Source: Caballeronia sp. SBC1 (GTDB lineage: Bacteria > Pseudomonadota > Gammaproteobacteria > Burkholderiales > Burkholderiaceae). Taken from it: 64,000 nucleotides of DNA. How positions within the stretch are numbered: the stretch's first letter is position 1; every line of letters starts with the position of its first letter. The notes under the pieces were generated by a model, which worked only from the letters and a program-made list of their open reading frames with translations, had not been told where the DNA came from and did not search any database. Where the stretch lies: contig NZ_CP049156.1 in the NCBI RefSeq assembly GCF_011493005.1, positions 2,728,001 through 2,792,000 on the forward strand, read 5' to 3'. The translations under genes were made by a program, and so were the position numbers. This document shows, piece by piece, positions 27,971 to 36,214 of this stretch.

Positions 27971-28399
27971 ATGCCTCGGCAGCCGATTCGAACGACTTCG
28001 CCCCTCGAAGACAAAGTGCGGCGCCTCGAAGACGACCTGTACATGGCGCGGGCTGTGATTATCGATTTGATGCAACCGGAGTTGGAGAGGCTGCTGTGGG
28101 GCCAGGTATCATGCGAGACCTTTGACGAGGTGCGGAAGTGGGCAGACGTTGCCACTGAAAGCATCATCGAGTTCGCATCTCGGGCTGAACAGCCAGCGGA
28201 AGTTAACTGGGACGGTCGGCTCCGTGTACTGTGCCCTCTCTGCAACCGAGGGCCGCAGTCCCCGTATGACAATGGCTTCCTGCTCACTGAAGGTCTAAGG
28301 CGGCATTTGCTGGGCACATACAACTCCAGACAATGCTCCGTCTTCGCGGCGGCACATGCGATGGCGCTTGACCGTGCGCGACGCGCCGCCGGCCGCTAG
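27971..28399 (+). CDS. Hypothetical protein with CxxC near the centre
   Basis: This 142-residue protein starts MPRQPIRTTSPLEDKVRRLE. The frame is open upstream to 27818, but the earlier part overlaps the preceding gene and looks non-coding. The N-terminal half is helical (DKVRRLEDDLYMARAVIIDLM). The second half has RVLCPLCNRGP (C-x2-C) followed by GLRRHLLGTYNSRQC and HAMALDRARRAA, so a zinc site using two Cys and later Cys/His is possible. No function is recognised. Confidence 0.55.
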   Translation: MPRQPIRTTSPLEDKVRRLEDDLYMARAVIIDLMQPELERLLWGQVSCETFDEVRKWADVATESIIEFASRAEQPAEVNWDGRLRVLCPLCNRGPQSPYDNGFLLTEGLRRHLLGTYNSRQCSVFAAAHAMALDRARRAAGR

Positions 28400-28592
28400 C
28401 TCTGCGCCGCCCGGTCGATAAGCTGCGCCTGCGGCATCAGCAAAGCCAAAACCTGGATACTTCAGAAAGCTGGCATCGCGCTCGAATCTGAGAACGACCC
28501 GCCGAGCGGAACGGAGGAAGCGCGGCAAGTCCTGAGCGCTTTCTAGGCCAACGCGTAGGCCTGTGTGGAATGGGCCTACCGCGTTGCGTTCA

Positions 28593-29048
28593 CTAGACTC
28601 TCACTTTTGCTAGGGTCTTTTTGCCTTTGGCCGTCAAATAATCTTCAGGAAGGTCTCGCAGGTTATAAAAATATTGAAACCCGCACCGGCACCCCTCTTC
28701 CTCTAGCGGCTTCGTCGTTTCGTCTGTGAACCCATCCCCGTGGCCGATTAGTCCCTTCTCCAGCGCCCAGTTTCCCCGAATAATGTACACAGCGGCATCG
28801 CGGGCTTGGTGCTCGGGCCTGTAGCAGCCGGTTGTTCCGCCGCGCCAAATCCATTTAGCAGCGATGGCGCCGCCGTTCACCGCAGTCGATTCATGGTCGA
28901 GTGCTATCTTTTGAAAAGGAGTGAGCGGCCTGCGAGCCGCCGTGCGCCGTTTAGTCAACGAAACGCGTTCCGGCTCCATCGGCGGCGCGTCGCTTGCAGG
29001 CTCGCTCTCGCGCCGACCAACGAAGCTAAATAGCTGTCGCAACTTCAT
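28593..29048 (-). CDS. Protein resembling the C-terminal domain of phage head-morphogenesis (SPP1 gp7/Mu F-like) proteins
   Basis: The 151-residue protein has a variable N-terminus (MKLRQLFSFVGRRESE). From about residue 50 on it carries DHESTAVNGGAIAAKWIWRG, GCYRPEHQARDAAVYIIRGN, GHGDGFTDETTKPLEEEGCRC and FQYFYNLRDLPEDYLTAKGK. This order (H-x2-R-D, a GNWALEKGL-like stretch, a GCRC pair, Y-x-L-x2-LP-x2-LT-x-KG) resembles the tail of phage minor head or portal-fusion proteins as I recall them. Here it is free-standing. It is the third gene of a tightly packed minus-strand cassette. The family link is by eye and needs a profile search. Confidence 0.5.
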   Translation of the reverse strand: MKLRQLFSFVGRRESEPASDAPPMEPERVSLTKRRTAARRPLTPFQKIALDHESTAVNGGAIAAKWIWRGGTTGCYRPEHQARDAAVYIIRGNWALEKGLIGHGDGFTDETTKPLEEEGCRCGFQYFYNLRDLPEDYLTAKGKKTLAKVRV

Positions 29049-29049
29049 G

Positions 29050-29670
29050 TCATATCACCGCGTCATAGCTGCACTGACAGCACGCCGCCGAGCATGTTTG
29101 CACCGGCAGAGTGGGCGCTTCATTTATCAGGTATGTCGCTCGCAGACGTTGAACTTCCCGACAACTGTCCGGAATGCCCATCGGCGATACGCGCACTTTT
29201 TGAACCACGCCCGACTGTCGATACTGCACGAGATGTTGCCGCCGGCTGATAACGTGGAAAGCGGCGATGTGCATATTACGCACAGCACTTTTCGGTTCGA
29301 CGCTGGCGAACATATCCGGGCGACAACATTCTATAAACGCGTGCGAGTACTTCATTCTCGTGTTGAGCCCCAGCCGTTTCTTCTCTGCCACGGAGAGGAG
29401 CGTCTCGCCTGCGAACGCTGCCTCAGTGTCGATATGCTGAAAGGGCCCGGTCTTCGCACGCACACGGTCAACCAAGAGAGGCACCTTCTCCGGCCAAAAG
29501 AGACCGGACTGAATGAGATGCGCCTCAAGCAACTTCAGCATTTCGGCCTGACCGCTTACCTCAGCGTTCACCATCGAAGGCGTCGCAGGAATGCTCATGG
29601 GCGTTGAGCGGCCATCGCCAGCCGTCGACTGCGCCGGCTTTGCCCCGAACAGCTTTCTGAAAATATTCAT
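29050..29670 (-). CDS. Cys-motif protein B of the three-gene cassette (paralogue of the next gene)
   Basis: The 206-residue protein begins MNIFRKLFGAKPAQ, almost the same start as its neighbour (MGIFGRLFGRKPAA). Shared segments are the SGLFWPEKVP block near residue 68 and the C-terminal block SCREVQRL...LINEAPTLPVQTC...CCQCSY. The final Cys cluster (C-x4-C-C-x-C in this copy) may bind metal. The first ATG of the open frame (29724) adds 18 residues, but MNIFRKLFG aligns with the paralogue, so that start is used. The stop is one base from the next gene. The function is unknown. Confidence 0.65.
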   Translation of the reverse strand: MNIFRKLFGAKPAQSTAGDGRSTPMSIPATPSMVNAEVSGQAEMLKLLEAHLIQSGLFWPEKVPLLVDRVRAKTGPFQHIDTEAAFAGETLLSVAEKKRLGLNTRMKYSHAFIECCRPDMFASVEPKSAVRNMHIAAFHVISRRQHLVQYRQSGVVQKVRVSPMGIPDSCREVQRLRATYLINEAPTLPVQTCSAACCQCSYDAVI

Positions 29671-29678
29671 ACCTGCCG

Positions 29679-30296
29679 TCAGTCGTCCAAGCCCGGGATA
29701 ATCGGCTTGTATGCGCAGAAGCAACGCTTTCCATTGCAGTCCGGCACTGGAAGCACGGGAGCGTTGTCAATCGGATATTTCTTCGTCAGCTTTTTGACCT
29801 TCGCGCAGGCACCCGTGTCTTTGACAAAGGTTATCCGCACGGACTCAATGCCGATGCCCTTCATGCGAAGCAGCGCGTGCCGATTCCGGGCAAGGTTGGC
29901 GCTGTGCGTACACGCTTGCTGAAGGAACGTTGCCGGTTCCGCGCCGGATGGGAGCGTGGGAGCCAGACAGTCTGCCAATGTGATGCGCACTCCCTCCGCG
30001 TCGGGGCGCGCTTTTTTCCCGAGAATCAAATGTGCGTTGACCGGCGTGAACGGCGGGCTGTTCGCCCGGATGGCGGACATCATGGCTGGCACAGCCTCGG
30101 GTTTGAACATACCGGAGGTCGTGAGCTGCGATTCAATCGACGCGAACGCCTCCGCTTGCATCTGGCGTTCAGATTCGACACGCTCAGGACTAGCCGTAAC
30201 GGTCATCGCCTCTGCGCGCGGGTCGTGGCGAGGCGTTGGTGCATCGGCCGCTAATGCTGCCGGCTTCCGACCGAACAATCTCCCGAAGATGCCCAT
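29679..30296 (-). CDS. Cys-motif protein A of the three-gene cassette
   Basis: The 205-residue protein is a diverged tandem paralogue of the gene at 29050. After a basic N-terminus and a low-complexity stretch there is a helical block (IESQLTTSGMFKPEAVPAM). Then come KKARPDAEG near residue 95 and the C-terminal motif ACAKVKKLTKKYPIDNAP, LPVPDCNGKRCFCAYKP (C-x4-C-x-C). It is the first gene of the cassette (A, B, head-like protein) with 8-bp and 1-bp gaps between the three genes, so they are almost certainly cotranscribed from a promoter in the long gap to the right. The role is unknown. Confidence 0.65.
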   Translation of the reverse strand: MGIFGRLFGRKPAALAADAPTPRHDPRAEAMTVTASPERVESERQMQAEAFASIESQLTTSGMFKPEAVPAMMSAIRANSPPFTPVNAHLILGKKARPDAEGVRITLADCLAPTLPSGAEPATFLQQACTHSANLARNRHALLRMKGIGIESVRITFVKDTGACAKVKKLTKKYPIDNAPVLPVPDCNGKRCFCAYKPIIPGLDD

Positions 30297-31373
30297 GGCG
30301 TTACCCCGCGTTTGTTTTTTGGCAGCTTAGCACTGCGCTATTCAATTCGGCTTCCGAATCCCCGTGGCGACGCTTTTTTGGGTCGCAGCCTGCCACTACA
30401 CCTGCTACTTCCTGCGCTGACCACGCCCCGAAAATCATCGCTCTCCATGCGAACCTGAGTGCGAACCTCGGCGGTGCGAACCTCGTTCGATGTTGCATCG
30501 GCTGTTAGAGCGCCTCCGATTACGAAGTTGGAAATTCGTAATTTCGTTCGTAATGTTGTACGCGGCGTTCGGGTTTATGTGCGAGGTTATCGTTTCGAAA
30601 CTCTTGGGCGCGTGAGCCGATGCCCGTTGTGGCGCAAGGGGTTCGGCGTATTGGAGTGTTTGGAAATCTGCGCGGAAACTGCGGAAATTACTTCGGCTTT
30701 ATATTTCGCCGAACGCGATTTGATAAATGTCGATATTTTTTCAAAGCGGCGTCCCGGCCACCAGAACCTAATTGCCGATTGCGTTCGATTGGGTTAGGAA
30801 ACGGCCCAACCCGTGGAAACGCCACTGGAAACAGGGGCGGTGGAAACAGGCCCAAACCGTGGCAACCAGAGTGGCAACCAATGCATTGGCAACCACGGAG
30901 ATGACGGCTTTCCCTGCGTACCGGTCTGCGTACTATCCATCTGTGCGCCACCGCTGAAAGGGTCATTCTGCTGTTACAGAGGCTGTTACAGGAGCATGTG
31001 CCGCAGGCTGCAACTCCTCGGGAAGTGGAATCGGATTCCATCGATACCGCATTAAACTCGGCGCTAACCGCAAAAAGGGCCGTTCCCTTGGTAACTATGC
31101 TTCACGGAAAGGGGCGCGGGGCTGAAACCTTGCCCGTAACCATGGTCGGGCCCTCGGTTCGGTGCGGATTTATTGGGGCGCTTGCTCGCCCCGCTAGCAA
31201 GCATGCTGAGCGGGTTCGAGTGCAGACTAATCGATTTGTTTACATTTGAGATTTCAGCCCCAGTTGACAATTGCTTGCACATGTCGCGCGCCTCGGGGAA
31301 AATGCGCGCAGACTAGTAAGTTGATTTACAAAGCCGCGCATACGTCGCGGTAGCACACACGGGGAGAACTGCG
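30297..31373. promoter_or_regulatory. 1.08-kb non-coding region with clusters of short paired words
   Basis: No convincing gene is present on either strand. It contains several clusters of short repeats: TGCGAACCT three times (30448-30483), TTCGTAAT twice (30535, 30547) with an inverted copy at 30519, GGAAAC four times (about 30799-30845), GGCAACCA three times (about 30859-30897), GCGTAC twice, and GCTGTTACAG twice (about 30971-30993). It separates the minus-strand cassette from the plus-strand Panacea pair, so it must also hold both promoters. Confidence 0.6.
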
Positions 31374-31814
31374 ATGGCGAGTGTTTTCGACGTTGCACAT
31401 TACGTTCTAGAGCGCCAAGGAGCCATGTCAGCGATGAAGCTGCAAAAGCTCGCGTATTACTCGCAGGCGTGGTCTTTGGTCTGGGACGATGTGCCGCTAT
31501 TCGATGAACGCATCGAGGCTTGGGCGAACGGCCCAGTTGTCCGCGACCTGTATATGGCCCACAAAGGACAGTTCACCGTTCATCACAAACTTCTCGGAGA
31601 AAAGGGCTCTTCCGCGAATCTCACCAACACCCAGCGTGAAACCATAGACGCCGTTTTAGATGCCTATGGAAAACGTTCTGCGCAGTGGCTAAGCGACCAG
31701 ACTCACGCGGAAGCACCTTGGCTAAACGCACGCGAGAACCTTCCTGACAATGAGCGGGGCAACGCCGAGATTACCTTAGCGTCGATGGCCGAGTACTACT
31801 CCTCCTTGTCCTGA
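31374..31814 (+). CDS. Panacea-domain (DUF4065/SocA-like) protein, candidate antitoxin
   Basis: This 146-residue protein has the Panacea/DUF4065 signature: VAHYVLERQGAMSAMKLQKLAYYSQAWSL split over residues 7-35, then PLFDERIEAWANGPVVRDLY near 43-62. The Panacea domain is established as a promiscuous antitoxin domain and also occurs in proteolytic adaptor proteins such as SocA. A good GGGGAG ribosome-binding site precedes the ATG. The next gene starts 7 bp after its stop in the same direction, the usual layout of a PanAT pair. Confidence 0.85.
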   Translation: MASVFDVAHYVLERQGAMSAMKLQKLAYYSQAWSLVWDDVPLFDERIEAWANGPVVRDLYMAHKGQFTVHHKLLGEKGSSANLTNTQRETIDAVLDAYGKRSAQWLSDQTHAEAPWLNARENLPDNERGNAEITLASMAEYYSSLS

Positions 31815-31821
31815 CGCTTCA

Positions 31822-32256
31822 ATGAACGGCAAAAAGGGAAAGGCGGTTCCGGGTAAAGCGGTCCAGCGCGAGGACGAAAAGCGTGTGCGCGCGCCCGAGC
31901 AAAGCCTGTCGCGCACGCCTTCGTGGCGGTTCTCCACGGTAGACCTCAATGGACCTTTTGCGTGGCCGAAGTCTGAACAGGGCGAATTGGATATCCTGCA
32001 AAAGCTCCATGGCTTTGATTCGATGGCATGGCCGGAAATCGAGGGGCCGGACCACCACGCCATCGACGTCGGCAAATTGTCTGGAGAGGCACGCAAGCGG
32101 CTCGAACAGATAGGGCAAGACGATATTTCAGAGGTCTTTTCATTCCATTTTTCCGGGAAAAGCCGAATCATTGGGATACGCGACGGCAGCGCCGTCAAGC
32201 TTCTCTGGTGGGACGCCGAACATCAGGTGTGCCCAAGCCCCAAAAAGCACACGTGA
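31822..32256 (+). CDS. Partner of the Panacea protein, candidate toxin
   Basis: The 144-residue protein has a basic disordered N-terminus (about 1-30), an alpha/beta middle with DLNGPFAWPKSEQGELDILQ split near 42-61, and a C-terminal beta-rich block FSFHFSGKSRIIGIRDGS, KLLWWDAEHQVCPSPKKHT. That last block recalls small RelE-like or related TA-linked domains with an H-x-V-C/Y-P-S ending. I cannot assign a toxic activity. The close spacing after the Panacea gene makes it the likely cognate toxin. Confidence 0.55.
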   Translation: MNGKKGKAVPGKAVQREDEKRVRAPEQSLSRTPSWRFSTVDLNGPFAWPKSEQGELDILQKLHGFDSMAWPEIEGPDHHAIDVGKLSGEARKRLEQIGQDDISEVFSFHFSGKSRIIGIRDGSAVKLLWWDAEHQVCPSPKKHT

Positions 32257-32931
32257 CCGATACGACTCCGTGTTGTCGCCACCTACACCGGCCGTAACCG
32301 TGGATACCTAGTTGGATACCGAGTACCTGGCTACCGCAACAACGACCATGCGCGCCGCCTCAACTTTGACGGGCGCTTCGGCGAAAATCCCGCATAGCCT
32401 TGGCGTACTTTGGATTGGAGCGAATCGACCCTAGGATTCTGTCAAAGCTGGGTCAAAGTAATAGACTTCGAACGCCACTGCAAGATAGACAGCTCTCTGC
32501 CCAAAAATCCCGGAAACCGCCGCCGCGCATCGAGGTAGCGGAAACCGGCACCTCGGTTTCGTCAACGCTGGGTCAACCTAGGCGTACGGTCTCCGACGCG
32601 TAAATCTTCCAGCACCACTGCACTCGACCGGCCAGGGCAACTAGGCTCTCCGAATCCGTATCGGCTGGGTAATGGTAGCAACGGAGTGGCGCAGGCACTT
32701 GTCATGCGCGACCTCATTCATGAGGTTGTTTCGATTAACTGCTACATGCGACGCTATAAAGCACGGCGGTGATTGGAAAGCGCGCCAACTAACTGATTCA
32801 GCAACAGCTTTCGGGACGCGGCCCGCGTCGTTATCTGCGAACTTATTACCGTCTCTCCGAGCATTAAACGCCTCGCGCCGCCCCGTCCATCAAGGGCTGA
32901 TACCTTTTAAGGCTGCGAACTTATTCACCTC
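32257..32931. repeat. Non-coding region with paired words, including two GTCAAN repeats
   Basis: No gene is supported in these 675 bp. GGATACC occurs twice 12 bp apart (about 32302-32320). GTCAAA-GCTGG-GTCAAA lies at 32441 and GTCAAC-GCTGG-GTCAAC at 32561, exactly 120 bp apart. CTGCGAACTTATT occurs at about 32836 and about 32914. A small palindrome ACCTCATTCATGAGGT lies near 32709-32724. Confidence 0.6.
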
Positions 32932-33522
32932 TTACGCTTCAGCGCTGCCGCTCGCCGGCATGATGCGCAGGAGAAGAGCACGCGCCGCCGCCCGCAACGC
33001 TGTTTGGCCGTCGGCGATTGCTCCTACGTCCCGGCGTTCCATGTAGGTCCCGAATGCCGCTCTCGTTTCATCCGCGCGGCCATTGGCCTTGATTAACTCT
33101 TCTGAGTAATAACTCGCGTTCATGATGCGGATTGACGCAGCACCGAGAAATTGCCTTTGCTCTTCATACAGTTCGGGGAAGTAGAGCTCTCCAAGCGTTT
33201 GGAGCTCTGCCCTAGGGTCGTGCAGGTCGTTCAGCTTGCCACGACCGGCACTGCGCTCTGTTGCTTCAACGTAGCGGACGACACCGTGGGCGTGGTTCAG
33301 GAACTCCTCCAGCTTGACGCGCCGGAGGTTTGTCCATTCTCGCTTAGCCCAGTCTTGCTGCCCGATGTCCGTCTTGACTTGCTCGACAATCTCGGTTATC
33401 TGGCCTACGTCTTCTTTGGTGGCGAGCCCTTTCCCCTTTTCTTGAAGGTAGGCGCCGAAGTAAGCGCCCACGCCAGCGACCACGAACGTTAGGAGCATTG
33501 ATAGAACTTGGGCAAGAGTCAT
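32932..33522 (-). CDS. Membrane-anchored helical protein of unknown function
   Basis: This 196-residue protein has an N-terminal membrane helix (QVLSMLLTFVVAGVGAYFGAYL, about 5-26) followed by the recurrent motif EKGKGLATKEDVGQITEIVEQVK and a helical cytoplasmic domain. The TM plus KGK-LATKED-I arrangement is common in uncharacterised proteins of phages and accessory islands. No enzyme motif is seen. It is a single gene between two long non-coding stretches and is transcribed against its neighbours, so it probably has its own promoter. Confidence 0.65.
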   Translation of the reverse strand: MTLAQVLSMLLTFVVAGVGAYFGAYLQEKGKGLATKEDVGQITEIVEQVKTDIGQQDWAKREWTNLRRVKLEEFLNHAHGVVRYVEATERSAGRGKLNDLHDPRAELQTLGELYFPELYEEQRQFLGAASIRIMNASYYSEELIKANGRADETRAAFGTYMERRDVGAIADGQTALRAAARALLLRIMPASGSAEA

Positions 33523-34252
33523 CGGTGCTAGACGAGTCGTAAAAGAGTGTGGAGTTTAGCGCGCTTGTCGGGCGCGCCAGACGCAACGCCCTTCAGTTCG
33601 GCACGTTGTATGGCGAACCGTGGAACGCCGTCTCCCATCGCCCATTCGGATTTCGCTTTCCAATTCATGCGAGACGTCAAACATCGCGAGTGTCCCTCTG
33701 GCTTCCTTTTACGGAGACTGCACTCGATTCCAACGAATCGACCGACCAGCGTAGCGCCACGGCAAATTTCCACCCGAAAACCGTAAGAGCCAGGTAAAAC
33801 TAAATCGCTACAACTGCAGGAGTGTTCCCAGTTGTTTCGGAAACGGGCGAACCCGTGGAACTCGGTGGAAACAGCGCCATTGGAAACCGCCTACGAACGT
33901 GGTAACCGGCTGGTAACCACACGATGGTAACTATCGGTTTCGCTGCGAACCCCGGCGGCACGAACCGAGACCTTTCCCGTGCGTACCCGTGCTGCGACCC
34001 CGGCGGCGCGCCGCCTTGCGCTGTATGAAATTCGAAAGATAAGCCGTAATAATCCGGCAGACCGTGCGGACTTATCTGCGTCGAAATCCGTTCGGAAATC
34101 CGGGGGCGCGCCGACCGCCCTGCCTTGTCACATAAGGGTTTTAATGTTTCGAAACGTGCGAACAAATACGCGGAAAAATTCGGCCCTTTCAACGCTCTGA
34201 ATGGTCTTCGGGGCGCTATCATCTGCCGACAAATATACCAAGGGGAAGCGTC
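33523..34252. repeat. Non-coding region with a second copy of the GGAAAC/GGTAACC repeat block
   Basis: No gene is supported in these 730 bp. From about 33837 it repeats the word order seen at 30797-30930: GGAAACGG(G/C)..AACCCGTGGAA, further GGAAAC words, then TGGTAACC twice plus TGGTAAC (about 33900-33931), then TTTCCCGTGCGTACC. Further on, CCCCGGCGGC recurs twice, and GAAATCCG recurs 12 bp apart (about 34083 and 34095). Confidence 0.6.
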
Positions 34253-35026
34253 GTGTTTCGCAAGCTAATTACTACAACCATTGCCGGAACTGTCGCCGTC
34301 CTCGCCGGATGTAATCAGCCGGCGAGGACGGCGGCATCCCAGGCATCCGCTTCTACCGGTTCTGCGCCGGCCGTCTTGCTCCCCGCTTCTCCAACGGCTG
34401 CGCCATCAGCTAGTTCTGGCCTGCCTGTCTCTGGCCTGCCTGTCTTTCCGACTGCGCTTGAGGGACACCAGTCGTTCGAACTGGGCCAACTGATATACCT
34501 GCTCATGCCGGCACCGAGCATTAGAGTCGGCTGGGATTGGGCGGTCGATTCGCCAATTGTATGGATTGACGATGGCTTCGTAAGCACCGACGTCTCGACC
34601 TACCGGCGAGGGTTCTCCCGGGTGAACTTGATGGGCAAGTGGAGCACCGAGCTGAGACAGAAGAAGGACGAACTTGGCTGGGAGGTACAGCTCTTCACGA
34701 CGGCACCGGCCAAGTTTGGGCCTCAGGAAATCAACATCCAACCCGGCACGGATGACGGCGACGATGCCTGCTTCGGTACCCGGTTCGACAACTGCTGGTT
34801 TGACCCGCGTCCGTCGCTCAAGGCAGCCGGTATCGAGGCAAAATCGGTGTGCCAGTACGGCCCGAACGAGGCGAACTCGACGCATATCTATCAACTCGCG
34901 GCCCCCGGGAAAGCCCCCATACTGTTCTCATGGCTGCAAAGCGAAGGTTCCGGCGGCGACAGCGCCAGCGTCTCGCTACTGCTTGATGCTGACAAGAAGG
35001 CGGCCTGCACGCCACCCAATCCATGA
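34253..35026 (+). CDS. Hypothetical lipoprotein
   Basis: This 257-residue protein starts at GTG with AAGGGGAAG upstream. It has a lipoprotein signal peptide with lipobox VLAGC (Cys at about 20), a Ser/Ala/Pro-rich linker to about residue 65 containing an exact GLPVS/GLPVF repeat, and then a folded domain of about 190 residues. The four Cys after the lipobox (DDACFGTRFDNCWFD, SVCQYG, KAACTPP) may form two disulphides, consistent with periplasmic exposure. I recognise no family. It lies at the end of the accessory half and converges on the replication module. Confidence 0.7.
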   Translation: MFRKLITTTIAGTVAVLAGCNQPARTAASQASASTGSAPAVLLPASPTAAPSASSGLPVSGLPVFPTALEGHQSFELGQLIYLLMPAPSIRVGWDWAVDSPIVWIDDGFVSTDVSTYRRGFSRVNLMGKWSTELRQKKDELGWEVQLFTTAPAKFGPQEINIQPGTDDGDDACFGTRFDNCWFDPRPSLKAAGIEAKSVCQYGPNEANSTHIYQLAAPGKAPILFSWLQSEGSGGDSASVSLLLDADKKAACTPPNP

Positions 35027-35246
35027 CCTCAGCCGCCGATGAGAAGATGCCACGGGACCGCGACCGTCTCGCGCGCGCGCGTACTGGTCGCGAAATGCGG
35101 CGGGCGCCTTAGCAATTCTGAGCATGGCGTTTCGCGAATTCAGTTTTACGGTGAGGTGAGTGAATTTCCCAAAAAGCACCGCCCAGCAGGCGTTTCAGGG
35201 AAATAAGCAGTCAGAATCCGTCAAGGCTGGGTCAAGGTAAATCCCG

Positions 35247-35534
35247 TCACGGCTTTGTCTTGCTCGGGCACTCACGCTCCTCGCCGAGTATCTCGAACAG
35301 CACTGGGCGGAATGCCGGTTCCACGATGCGCCACGCAGTGCCCAGACGCATCACCGCACCGCGCCCCGTCAACCTCGCCTCGTGTCGCCGTAGCCATTTG
35401 CCCATGTCAGCGGGGCCGGTCAGGCGCGGACTGCCGAAGCGCCAGATGGACCGGGCGCGTGCGTTCTCATGCAGCCACGTTTCGAGCGGCACGAGGCGTT
35501 CGACTTCGACCACCTCGGATTCAGTGCAGGTCAC
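35247..35534 (-). CDS. Small hypothetical protein, last gene of the replication module
   Basis: The start is the GTG at 35532-35534, chosen because a perfect AAGGAGG lies 5 nt upstream. It gives a 95-residue protein beginning MTCTESEVVEVERLVPLETW. The sequence is basic in the middle (WLRRHEARLTGRGAVMRLG) and may be a small helical DNA-associated protein, but no family is recognised. It overlaps the upstream small Cys-rich gene by 14 bp and ends the minus-strand run. Confidence 0.6.
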   Translation of the reverse strand: MTCTESEVVEVERLVPLETWLHENARARSIWRFGSPRLTGPADMGKWLRRHEARLTGRGAVMRLGTAWRIVEPAFRPVLFEILGEERECPSKTKP

Positions 35535-35730
35535 GGTTACCTCCTTGCGGTCCCCCGCACACGATGCGGAGCTGAGGCGGTTTGCGTTCATGGTCGCCGC
35601 AGCAATCATCAGCCATCGCTCGGCGGAGCTCTCCGCTGGCCGGGTCGACGAAGCTCACTGCGTTCCAGCAGCCATCAGCTTCGTCGAACGAGGTGCAATT
35701 TGCGCAGCACTTCCCTGGTCGTCCGCTCAT
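35521..35730 (-). CDS. Small Cys-rich protein
   Basis: The 69-residue product starts MSGRPGKCCANCTSFDEADG, with GAGG about 8 nt upstream. It contains CCANC, GCW, DDCCGDHE and VCGG, enough Cys for a zinc-ribbon or rubredoxin-like fold. Similar tiny Cys proteins occur in phage replication modules. No function is assigned. It lies between the SSB-like gene and the last ORF with overlaps on both sides. Confidence 0.5.
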   Translation of the reverse strand: MSGRPGKCCANCTSFDEADGCWNAVSFVDPASGELRRAMADDCCGDHERKPPQLRIVCGGPQGGNRDLH

Positions 35731-35737
35731 GGTTGCC

Positions 35738-36214
35738 TCACAGGTCATCATTCATGTCGTCGAAGCCGCTGCCGTACATCCGGCGGCCCTGCTCGGCTCC
35801 GTCCATCATCTGGCTCTGTGAAGTCGGAGCGCAACCGGAGGCTGCATGACTCTTCTCTAACGTCGGAGAGGTGGGCGAACCTACCGTGTCACCTTGTACC
35901 TGCTGGCGCTTTCGTCGAACGTGGTACGTGGTCAGAACGGCATGGGCCACAAGGTCGAGCGCCGGTTTTGCCTCGCCGTTCCTATCGGTCCACACCTTCG
36001 GCGTCAGTGCGCCCGCCAGCGCCACGCTATCTCCATCACCGAGTGCCAGCAAAGCGGTCTTCGCAGCATCGTCAAACGCAATCACGTTCGCGAACAGCGA
36101 CTCGCCATCACCCATGGCGGCGCGCACCTTGGCGGTCACGAATGTCTTCCCGCTCTGTCCTGTCCGGCTGCTCGCCGTGCCGTATAGCTTGCCGCTCACC
36201 AGTCCGTCAATCAT
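35738..36214 (-). CDS. Single-stranded DNA-binding (SSB/OB-fold)-like protein
   Basis: The 158-residue protein has an N-terminal OB-fold pattern: VSGKLYGTASSRTGQSGKTF, VTAKVRAAMGDGESLFANVI, AFDDAAKTALLALGDGDSVA and LAGALTPKVWTDRNGEAKPA, which parallels SSB strands. A disordered Ser/Gln/Met-rich linker and an acidic end DDMNDDL follow, similar in character to SSB tails though without the terminal Phe. It overlaps the nuclease-like gene by 8 bp. It probably coats ssDNA during element replication. Confidence 0.7.
   Translation of the reverse strand: MIDGLVSGKLYGTASSRTGQSGKTFVTAKVRAAMGDGESLFANVIAFDDAAKTALLALGDGDSVALAGALTPKVWTDRNGEAKPALDLVAHAVLTTYHVRRKRQQVQGDTVGSPTSPTLEKSHAASGCAPTSQSQMMDGAEQGRRMYGSGFDDMNDDL

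Noticed and set aside
30459..30797. 112-codon plus-strand frame in the non-coding region
   Set aside because: No ribosome-binding site, no recognisable domain, and it runs through the short repeat clusters.
30448..30993. CRISPR array in the repeat-rich non-coding region
   Set aside because: Repeats are 6-10 bp, spacers are 3-9 bp and of uneven length, and no cas gene is nearby.
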